DNA from: Microglena sp. YARC
Taxonomy: Eukaryota > Chlorophyta > Chlorophyceae > Chlamydomonadales > Chlamydomonadaceae
DNA: 64,000 bases
Assembly: GCA_022414725.1 (NCBI GenBank)
Contig: CM039462.1
Span: forward strand, 117,445,966 to 117,509,965
Direction: 5' to 3'
The position numbers and the translations under genes are program-made. The notes below the pieces were generated by a model. It saw nothing but the letters and a program-made list of their open reading frames with translations, made no database searches and was not told the origin of the DNA. Numbering within the stretch: position 1 is the first letter of the stretch; every line of letters starts with the position of its first letter. This document shows positions 51,923 to 61,900 of the stretch, one piece after another.

Positions 51923-51944
51923 CACACACATAAATGCCCATAGC

Positions 51945-52160
51945 CCGTTTGAGTGATACGATTGGTCTAGTGGTACACCAAATCACTTAAACAAAGCGGG
52001 GTCGGGGGTTTGATTCCCCCCTACTGTCAACCTGATCGTTGCTGGTCGCTGTCAACCGCGATGGTAGCTTGTCCAGTTGAGGTGGCAGACCGCTCCCTAC
52101 CCGCGTACGACGGGTTCCCTTAATACCACGCCCCACCAGGCGTTATCATTACTTTTGCTG
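51945..52160 (+). mobile_element. tRNA-derived SINE, copy 3
   Basis: Same family: GGTCTAGTGGTACACC head, B box GGTTTGATTCC with two changes from the other copies, GATGGTAGCTTGTCCAGTTG body and CGCCCCACCAGGCG hairpin. Flanking CACACACATAAA on both sides (about 51923 and 52163) may be the target duplication. Confidence 0.82.
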
Positions 52161-52358
52161 AAACACACACATAAAACATCTTCAAATTTGACAAGTTCTA
52201 AGAGCGTCACAAGCGACAGGAGAAAACTCTTTACCAGTCGCCGGCAGGTTCCGGCAGCTTCCCCCCGCCCCCGTGATGCCGGCATCGAGGGCGGGTCCCT
52301 AAGATCAGTCAGGGGGGTCGTTTTAACCGGATTTAACCGGCTAATTTGACCGGATTTT

Positions 52359-52395
<37 letters not shown>

Positions 52396-52466
52396 ATGAC
52401 CAAAATCACCGAATACTCATCGCATAGGTATTAGCCCCTAGGGGCCGACCAACAGACAAGCTCTAA
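52161..52466. other. Intergenic DNA with long G-run
   Basis: Contains AGCGTCACAAGCGACAGG, similar to TCGTGTCGCAAGCGACACGG at 53440, and a run of about 33 G at 52362-52394. No gene seen. Confidence 0.5.
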
Positions 52467-53434
52467 GGGTGGATTCCCATTGGGGCAGGATGGGCCTGGA
52501 TGGGTCGTTAAGTACGGATAACCGACGACCCATCCAGTGTTTACCTTCCCATAGGGGTTTTGGATGGTTCGTATTTGTACGGATGCACTGACGAAATACC
52601 CATCCAGACGACCCATCCAAAAGCCAAAATCCATCCAGGCCCTCGACCGAGGTGTGGGTTGGATGGCTCTGGATGGGTCGCAAAATATCCGGCTCCTTCC
52701 GGCACAGTCCGGCATTGATCCGGCGACGGTCGCGCAACTGACGCATATTGCTTTCTTCAACCGACCTGCTAGTTTCATTAGCCAGGAGTTTCCGAACTTT
52801 TGGATCACAGATCATCTTCGAGCAAGACAGAATCTGGGACATTCTAACAATTTCTTCTCCATTCGATGCCCCTTCTTCATTCTACTTTTCTTTTTCGTCT
52901 TTCATCGCTCTGCAACATGGCGACGGAAGGCTTGTGGGATTATGCCACCGATGCCGAATTGGACGCCGAACTCGCTCAATACAAGACTGCAGCTGTGGAC
53001 ACTGTTCCGCAAACTCAATTTCCCGCTTCCTCGTCTGGTCTAGACCATGGCTGACATGCTCATCGCGTGGAAAGATTGAAAGAAAGAAATGGACGCCGCG
53101 AGGTATGACTTCAGGTCGCGGAGTGCGGTCTTGAGAAGAGGAATAGATGGATCTAGGATGGATCAGCGCAAGAAATTGAACTGTCAACGATCGATCCGTC
53201 TTTTCTTGCGACTATTGATTGAAAGTACCTGCGAAGGTTCCCTGTGGTACATGCGTGTATTGCTGCACCCATCCAGTCGCTTGCAATGGGAGTGCGTTTT
53301 GGATGGGTGGCCGTGTACGGATGCACGAACCATCCAAAGAGCTCAACGACCCATCCAAAGGGCCCAACCGACAAATACCGACCCATCCAGTACTACAACC
53401 GACTTTACCCATCCAGTCCAATGGGAATCCACCC
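52467..53434. mobile_element. PIF/Harbinger-like non-autonomous element
   Basis: The 968-bp element begins GGGTGGATTCCCATTGG and ends CCAATGGGAATCCACCC, a perfect 17-bp terminal inverted repeat. It is flanked by TAA on both sides (52464-52466 and 53435-53437), as expected of the TWA target preference and 3-bp duplication of PIF/Harbinger elements. Many CCATCCA/TGGATGG motifs crowd both subterminal regions. It is too short for a transposase; it retains a short open frame at 52917. Confidence 0.85.
52917..53054 (+). CDS. Short open frame inside the Harbinger-like element
   Basis: An ATG in good context (CAACATGG) opens a 45-codon frame starting MATEGLWDYATDAELDAELA and ending at TAG or TGA near TAGACCATGGCTGA. 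The region just upstream is a pyrimidine-rich tract (CTACTTTTCTTTTTCGTC), as often seen at eukaryotic 5' leaders. The acidic start resembles the beginning of a real protein rather than random sequence. It is probably the truncated 5' end of the second (Myb-like) protein or transposase of the autonomous parent, but I cannot assign it by sequence alone. Confidence 0.35.
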   Translation: MATEGLWDYATDAELDAELAQYKTAAVDTVPQTQFPASSSGLDHG

Positions 53435-53437
53435 TAA

Positions 53438-54290
53438 GATCGTGTCGCAAGCGACACGGAAAACGCTTAAGCAGTCAGCGGTAGGGAGTTTCGAAAGTAG
53501 AGGAGAAAGTAGCTTCTCGTAGCCGAATAGAGCTACTAACATAGAACAACTTGTGCGACGGATCTTGACCGCTGCGATGCTGATAACTCTAGTCATGCGC
53601 ACTCCAACTATGAGCGGAATGTTTGGGTTCGCACATGGTCGGAATCGTTCAAACACCTGGGCATCTGTAGGACAGACGGATAGCGGACGGCGGACAGACC
53701 CTTGGGTCCAGAGGGGGCTGAAGCGAAAACATTGTCATGTGTGTTGGGGGTCGCGTGATCGATGCCGGCAGGCACAGCTTCCCGCTCGCACCTTTTTGCT
53801 AAAATGTAGAGGCAAGGGTAAATAACAAAACAATGTACAGTATTACTTACTCTTTTTTTAGTTCGTTCTTTCTTTCGATAAGCTCTTGAATGTGCTTTTT
53901 CTGTCGCTTTTTTTAGTTTACCCCCTGAACCAGTTACTAAGGGGAATTTTGCCTTATCCCCCACTGTTAAAAACTGTCCAGCTGCTCCAACGATGTACGG
54001 TTTCGGCTGAGTATGTAACAATATTCTTACTTCTTGTCAGTGTGGTCCTGTGGCCCACGAAAAAAATCTTACAATTCGGAGGTCGTCGGGTCGATTCTCG
54101 TCGGGAGTACCTCAGTCTGGGATTTCCTCACACTGGGTCTGATGTAGGAAATTCAGTATATCGCCCTAAATTGTACGGTACATCACGATTTGTCGTACGA
54201 TGATAGAGCAGGATATTATCGTTTTCCCTATCACCTCCAGGATTGGTTCATTTTTATTATATAGGCGTGTAAATGGTACTGCCTGTAATA
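53438..54290. other. Intergenic DNA with a tRNA-like segment
   Basis: No convincing gene. At about 54042-54112 GTGGTCCTGTGGCCCACG and GTCGGGTCGATTCTCGTC resemble D and T arms (B box GGGTCGATTC), perhaps a second, degraded SINE family. GTACGGTACATCACGATT near 54173 recalls the TCGTACGAT palindromes at 54550-54603. Confidence 0.35.
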
Positions 54291-54302
54291 TCCCATTGAT
54301 CT

Positions 54303-54480
54303 TAGACCAGATCGCCTAAGAATGAAGAGTCGGGGGTTCGACTCCCCCTTCAGTCGTTCTTGGCGTTGCAGGTCGTCGTCAACCGCGATGGTAGCTTGTC
54401 CAGTTGAGGTAGGAGACCGCTCCTCACCAGCGTACGACGGGCTCCCTTAACACCACGCCCCACCAGGCGTTATCATTACC
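54303..54480 (+). mobile_element. 5'-truncated tRNA-derived SINE, copy 4
   Basis: Starts inside the tRNA head, so the A box is lost, but keeps the B box, body and CGCCCCACCAGGCG hairpin. A perfect 12-bp target duplication TCCCATTGATCT flanks it (54291-54302 and 54481-54492), so the truncation happened at insertion, as with LINE-driven target-primed reverse transcription. Confidence 0.92.
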
Positions 54481-54492
54481 TCCCATTGATCT

Positions 54493-55870
54493 CATACTGA
54501 TTCCCCCCCCCCCCCCCACCCCGCCCCCTCCCAAGGGTGTGCGATGTCGATATCGTACGATATATCACGATATAACGTACGGTAATTGAAAATATCGTAC
54601 GATGTTGACAGCCCTACACTTACGTGATTCTGGATCTGTTCAAGATGACAACCATGTGGTCTTAGAATGTACTGACGAAGCCTTACTGAATTCGAGAAGA
54701 TTGTTTCGGAAGTTCAGAACCTGATTTCGGGGGCGGTGGTGTTTCCACTGCCAGGATAAGTGGCCATTGTAATCTTTCTTTCTTTTATGATGGCACTTTG
54801 TCCGCGTGCCCACAAACTGTTTGTATTGTCTGATTTGCCTTTTCTTGCTGAACATATGGCGCATGGTTATGGGAGCAGCATATATTGATCTTCAGAATCA
54901 TGCGTCTGCCATGGACCCTGAAAATAAGGTCCCGCTGCGCGTGACAAATAAATAAGAAGAAAACACACACACACAAATCAAATGGCACGGTCAGACGAAT
55001 AACTGTCAAATCCGGACAATGCATGCATGCAAAAGACTACCGGATAGCGACTCCCATCAATGATAGAGACACACACACACCATCGGAGCGCTTGCCGCCC
55101 AGCAAGTATCCAGTATGCATGCATGTTATATGCTTATCATTCCAGCACTCACCATCACGTGAAAAACACCGTGATGGGGAGTGTTGAGAGTGTAGAGGAG
55201 TCTCGGGCAGGGAACTGAAATGTCTCATAGGTTAACTTAGCGCATACATCGGCCAGCTAGACAGAAGTTAGGGCCAACATACTACTGCTAGGGCCAACGT
55301 ACTTGGGGCCAAGCCAGCTAGCATCTGCTAATGTGTTAAATGCCAGGGCTGTAAGTGCTTACAGGCTATCAGCCACTAGCCACATGCATCCTACAAGGGC
55401 TGAGCTGAATGGAATTGGATGGATTACAGTGAATATCATATGATGTTAGTTCACGAATTCGTGCTCAGTAGCCCTACCAATGCGATTCAAGTTCAAGGCG
55501 AACACTAAGTGGTTTCTGAATGTACTGACAAAGCCCCCCTGAATTCGAGGGTGAGCAGCCTTGAGGCTGATAGACCATGTGATCAAAACAAACCAGGTTC
55601 ACGTCGTGAGTGTTTAATAAATAGACCGCCATTGTATGAGGCGTCAGGTACACGGGGTCGACCAATAGATGAGTGCGTACACTTACATAATTACAGTTAG
55701 TAGTAAAAGAAATAGTGCTCCGGTTTCTAAGGGTATAGCACGGGGGGACGTGGAATGAATTTGAGGACGGTGAGCAGCCCAGAGTTGGGTGGAAAGCCAA
55801 GGACACTAGCTGTAGTAGCGAACAGGTTGGGGCAGCTCATTTGCTACATGCAAAGCTACTAGCCACATAT
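54493..55870. other. Intergenic DNA between the convergent genes
   Basis: Holds a C-run, palindromic ATCGTACGAT motifs (54555-54603), and a pair of direct repeats GAATGTACTGAC...CTGAATTCGAG at about 54666 and 55520. No open frame here has splice sites or recognisable domains. Confidence 0.45.
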
Positions 55871-55876
55871 TTTATT
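55871..55876 (-). terminator. Polyadenylation signal overlapping the LU gene stop
   Basis: On the minus strand the last codons read ATG CAA TAA AAT, so AATAAA overlaps the stop codon TAA (55872-55874). This implies a very short 3' UTR if the signal is used. Confidence 0.5.
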
Positions 55877-55969
55877 GCATGAGGACGACGTAGCTGAGCA
55901 GAGAGACTGCTACGAAGAGCAGTGCACTCATGCGGGCCAGAGAGGATGACAGGACGTAGGAGAGGACCT
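55872..55969 (-). CDS. LU gene exon 4: hydrophobic C-terminal tail
   Basis: The acceptor CCAAATTGCAG precedes 2 + 96 bp encoding VLSYVLSSSLARMSA, a hydrophobic stretch and TAA. Phase 1 matches exon 3. There is no cytoplasmic tail after the hydrophobic stretch, which favours GPI attachment over a transmembrane anchor. Confidence 0.65.
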
Positions 55970-58900
55970 CTGCAATTTGGAAAGGGGGAGGGGGATATCA
56001 GCGGGTGTGTGTGTGTTTGGGGGGGGGGGAGTGAGGGAGTGTTTGTGGGAGGGGGGGTAGGGGGTGTTCAAGTGTTTCGGTAGTGTGTGCAGGATTGGCT
56101 TGGTCTCATGCGGGCTAGAGAGGATGACAGGACGTACGGAAGAGAGAACCTCAGCAGTATGGAAAGGGGAGGGGGGATATCAGCAAGTGTGTGTGTGCGT
56201 GTGCGTGTGTGTGTGTGTGGGGGGGGGGGGGTCAGATGTTTTCGGTAGTGTGCAGGATTGGCTTGGTCTAATACAGACCAGAGAGGATGACAGGACGTAA
56301 GCAAGGACCATTGCAATATGGAAAGGGGAGGGGTGGGCGGGGGCAGGGGAGGGGGGGTATCAGCAAGGGGGAGGGGGGGCACTCGCATGCCCAACACCCC
56401 AATAACACTCACCAACATTTCCAGTGCAGAAGCTCTCGGCCCAGCACTTCTCCCACCCACCCAACCATCCATCCATCCACAAGCCATGCCAGACAATCCA
56501 ACGACCCACCCACCCACCCACCCACAAGCCAAACAATCCAACGACCCACCCACCCACAAGCCAAGCCAGACAATCCAACGACCCACCCACCCACCCACAA
56601 GCCAAGCCAGACACTCCAACGACCCACCCACCCACAAGCCAGACAATCCAACGACCCATCCACCCACCCACAAGCCAGACAATCCAACGACCCACCCACC
56701 CACCCACCCACAAGCCAAACAATCCAACGACCCACCCACAAGCCAAGCCAGACAATCCAACGACCCACCCACCCACCCACAAAGCCAAGCCAGACACTCC
56801 AACGACCCACCCACCCCACAAGCCAGACAATCCAACGACCCACCCACCCACCCACAAGGCAGACAATCCAACGACCCACCCACAAGCCAAGCCAGACAAT
56901 CCAACGACCCACCCACCCACCCACAAGCCAGACAATCCAACGACCCACCCACCCACCGACAAGCCAAGCAGACAATCCAACGACTAACCCACCCACCCAC
57001 AAGCCAAGCCAGACTTCCATTGACCCTCCAATCCACAAGCCAAGCCTAACACCCCGACGACACTCACCGACGTTTCCATTGCAGAAGGTCACGGTGCAGC
57101 ACTTCTCCACCCACCCACCCACAAGCCAAGCCAGACACTCAAACAACCCACCCACCCAACAACAAGCCAGACACTCCAACAACCCACCCACCCAACAACA
57201 AGCCAGACACTCCAACAACCCACCCACCCAACAACAAGCCAGACACTCCAACAACCCACCCACCCAACAACAAGCCAGACACTCCAACAACCCACCCACC
57301 CAACAACAAGCCAGACACTCCAACAACCCACCCACCCACCCACAAGCCAAGCCAGACACTCCAACGACCCACCCACCCACCCACAAGCCAAGCCAGACAC
57401 TCCAACAACCCACCCACCCAACAACAAGCCAAGCCAAACACTCCAACGACCCACCCACCCAACAACAAGCCAAGCCAAACACTCCAACGACACTCACCGA
57501 CGTTTCCATTGCAGAAGTCCTGGGCGCAGCACTCGTATGTGGCGACTTCAGGGGCGATGATTGGCTCATTGGCGTACACGTACTTCATGAATGCGGCGGT
57601 AGGCTTTCCGTCAACCAGCTACATGGGGTCGGGTAATGGAATAGTTTGGTTTTCTCACACAACAAAACAGCTATGTATCAGACGCTAAACAAGGCCCATT
57701 GTCCGTCTTTGACAAATAGAGGGTACGCAATCGCTCACACTCGTCTTAAGTTTGAGGTTTTCCTGTTTTATATGGGGGTTCGGTGGCAGTGCGTCGCACG
57801 GGGGTCACACCGGGGTCACACGGGAGTCGCTCAATTTGTGACGCGTCGCACACAACAGAACAGTAATGCATCAGACGCTAAACAAGGCCCATTGTCCGTC
57901 TTGGACAAATAGAGGGTACTCAATCCCTGAACACAAGTCTTCTATTCAGAAAGGGGTTTTCGATTTTGAAAAGGGGGTCAGAAAGGGGTTTCAGAATGGG
58001 GCAGTGCGTCTCACCGGGGTCGCACCGAGTCGCTCAATTTGCACACGAGTCAGGGCTCTGTCTTCTATTTAGAAAGGGGTTTTCGATTTAAAAAAGGGGT
58101 GAAGTGAGGGGTTTCAGTAAGGGGCAGTGCGTCTCACCGGGTCGCGCACCGAGTCGCTCTATTTGCACACGAGTCAGGGCTCTATTTGCGATTCAGAAGG
58201 GGTTTTCGATTTTAAAAGGGGTTTCAAAAAGGGGTAGTGCGCTGAGGTAGCACAGTAAGGATTCGGGGGGGAGGGGGGGGCTGGAAATGGTGTGTGGATG
58301 TGGGTGGGTGGGTGGGTGTGGGTGTGGGGGGGGGCATTTCTTGCTAGTTTAGCAAAAACCATGCGTGGCAATGCAGCGACACGTTGGCGACGGAATGGCG
58401 TCACCTCGTCGGGAAAGAAGGGTAAAACCAATGGTCCTTGTTCTGGGCTCCGCATGTGCTAGTCCGAACAAGCCAGGGCGCTCCTCGCGGAGCCAGGGGG
58501 ATTCGGGGGGGCATTTCTGACTAGTTTAGCCAGACCCATGTGTCCATATGCAGAAGCATGTCGCAGATGCGTCATGGGAAAAAAGGGGAAAACCAATGGT
58601 CCTTGTTCTGGGTTTGGTGCATGCCTAAGGCAAACACCTAACGCAAAACAAAGAACATGGGTTGTCCAGACTTCTTCCATTTTATTTTCTAAGGATTTGA
58701 TTATTGGCGGAGCGATACCTGGTTTCTTTATATGATACATTGACTTTGTAGAAACCTATTTACACTAAGCACCATAGTTCATTCTAACTAGAATCATTTT
58801 ATTTGTGCAGGTAGTGATTGTGTCCATAGCATACACCAATCGCAAGGTAACCGGTATACCCCCCCCGCCCCCCCCTCTGGCACTCAGTGCGCATGTCTGG

Positions 58901-61900
58901 TCCAGCCTCAGCCATAGCAGCAAAAGCAGCCCTCATCGCAAACTGCAACACTGATCTTATGGCCGGTTTCTTTTTATGCAATGACCGATTTCTTTATATG
59001 CAACAATCGGTTTCTCCATATGCCATGCCTAGGGAGAGGCAAAGACCGATTTATCTACATAGATCTATACATTTATATATATTCGCGAAGCAGATAGGTC
59101 TATCGATACCCCTTGTCCGCCCCCCCCCCCCCCCCCCCGGTCCCGATATATCTATATATATATATGTGGGCAGTTTGAGCCGTTGACTGTTCCTCGACCT
59201 TGCTAATCGCTTTCTTCACACTGTTCCAAATGACTACGGGAAAAAGCCATCTGAAAGAAGCCCCCTAGCCATGCCCCCGGATGTTTGTTTGGGCGGAGCC
59301 CCCCCTTCTAGAAGCCGAGAGCCCCCAGTGTCAACCCGTTGTCCGTAGAAGACCCGACTCAAAACAAATCCCTTGGTTGTCCAGACTGCATTCATTTTTT
59401 CCCCCAAAGGTTGACGATTAGCGGAGCAATAACCGATTCCACTGTATGTGGATGTGAGCACCCCTCTCTGGGGGGCAAGAGCCCCCAGTGTCACCCGTCG
59501 TCCGTTGCAAAATGCATCGACACGTTGTCGACGTGTTATCGGGGGGAAAGGGGGGAAACAATGGTTGCTGGTAGCCCAGGCTGCATTCGTTTTTTTTTTA
59601 AGGTTGCTGATCGGCGGGGCAATGACCGGTTTCTTTATATGCAACATTGCCTTTGAAGAAATCATTACACTAATTTTGTTTTTCCAAGGTTGATGATTGG
59701 CAGAGCACTAACCGCTTCCATTGCCACTAACCGCTTCCATTGGCACCTACCCACACATCATAGGCAGAGCACTAACCGCTTCCATTGCCACTAACCGCTT
59801 TCATTGCCACTAACCGCTTCCATTGCCAGCGGTTTTCCAAGGTTGATGATAGGCAGAGCACTAACCGCTTCCATTGCCACCTGTCGCTCTGATAACACTC
59901 ACCAGTTTTCCGCTGCCTGGACTTGTTTCATACAATACGTGCACCAGAAACCTAAGCAAGCACCATAGTCTATTCAATGTATTCATTTTTTTTAAATCAT
60001 TTTTTGCAGCTTAATCATTGTCCAAAACATGCACCAGAAACCTTGAAGCACCACAGTTCATTCACAGTGTTTTTTATTTGTGCGACCGGTCGCACATTGT
60101 GGCGCGCGGTCGCCACCCCGTGCGACCCTCAGGTGTGCGAAATTCGGTCGAAATGGGCCCTTGGTCGCCACGATGGCGACCCTCAGGTCAGTGATTTGTG
60201 CCCTGGGTCGCACAGGCCCTGCCCAGGTAGCTAGCTCAGGCCTACCCCTGGTGGAAGTTACCCACTCAGAACTGTGAAAGTGACCCCAGGGATCATGCAT
60301 GGGCCCACCTGCCCAAGCCAGACAATACAGATGTACAATTTGAGTCATGAACTACTCAACTCCTGAAGAACTGAAGCTACTCTGTTTTACTGGTGGTCGA
60401 TTGGTTCATTGTTGCAACGGCATAAAGCATGAGCGAAATTTGTCGTTCTAAACCGCACGTGCCTGCGCTGCTCTCAGTCGAGCGTCTTCAAGCCAGCTGT
60501 GAAAGTGACCCCAGGGATCATGCATGGGCCCACCTTTTGTCCAAAACATGAACCAGAAACCTTGGAGCACCACAGTTCATTAAATATATTCATTTTTCAC
60601 ATTTTTTCGGGTTGACCAGGCAAGAAGCTGAGCAAGCACCATTTTTCATTCATTTCATTCATTTTTTGCTTCAACAGGCTAAAAAGCTCTGGTACAAGAC
60701 AAACACCAAAAACCCAAATCCTTAACATCTAAAAAGCATTGGTTCAAGACATGCACGAAAACCTCAAAACAAGAATCACTCACCAACTCGCTGCAGATCT
60801 CAGCAGCACCCTGTCCATCAACTCCTACAGATGGGATGGTGTTAGTTGGTTAGTTGGTTGTTTGATGGGTGGATGGTAGCTGTATGAGCGGTGGCTGGGT
60901 GGTGGTGAATGGTGGATGTGTTGGTGATAGCTGGGTGGTGGATGGTAGCTGTATGAGCGGTGGCTGGGCGGTGAATGGGGGGTGTGTTGGTGGTAGCTGA
61001 CTGTTGGTAGCTGCAGGGTGGTAGCTCTGTGCTGAATGGTGGTGGCTCAGTGCTGAGTGGTAGGTGGTAGGAGGTAGATGGTAGGAGGTGGTTGTAGGTG
61101 GTAGGTGGTAGTCGGTGGTAGGTGGTAGATGGTAGAAGGTGGTAGGTAGTAGGTGGTAGTAGGTGGTAGCTGCTGGGTGTAGCTCTGTGCTGAATGGTGG
61201 TGGCTCTGTGCTGGGTGGTAGGTGGTAGGTGGTAGGAGGTAGATGGTAGTAGGTGGTTGTAGGTGGTAGATAGTTGGTGGTAGGTAGTAGGTGGGTAGCA
61301 GATAGGAGGTGTGGGTGCTAGGTGGGTGGGTGTTAGGTGGGTGGTGGGAGGAGTGGATGCTGTGGTGGTGCAGGTGGGCATTGCTGCCCTCGCCAGTCTC
61401 GCCTTCATGCAACAAGAGAAGGAGAGACAGGCGATGCGTTGGGTAACTCGCTTGTCGTACTACGCTGCTAGCCACGTGCACGATGCATAAGCGTGCAAGT
61501 GGCAAGTGGCCAGCCGCATGGGGCAATCAACGATGGAAACTTGATTGGAAGCTTGCCACTTGCATGTACACGCTTATAAAGCCGGGGATCAACGCTTCCA
61601 GTTTTCCTCTTCCGAAGAAAAGTTGCTGGGAGCAACGAGCGGAACCGGCATGGTGGGACGACGATATTCATTTTTTGCGATTGCATTTTGGGGGGGTAGG
61701 TCTTAGGGTGGGATGGGGAAGGTAACGAGGAGAAGCATGGCAGGGGAGCATGATCGCCAAATAGTACCGACCAGCTTTGACATCATGTCGATCCTGACAG
61801 CGAAGCTATTCAAATACACGAGGGATTGAACTCGCATTGCAGTTGAAGGGAAGGCATGTCTGATTGGAAAGACATGGATTCACCCGCGCCATCAACCCCC

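Noticed and set aside
54042..54112. tRNA gene
   Set aside because: D-arm and T-arm-like pieces are present, but no acceptor stem pairing or clear anticodon arm; more likely a degraded SINE head.
59890..59960. Another possible LU exon with a GTGAGTGTTAT donor on the minus strand
   Set aside because: The donor resembles that of the exon 3 copies, but the preceding frame has a stop or needs an unsupported acceptor, and exons 2 and 3 join in phase without it.
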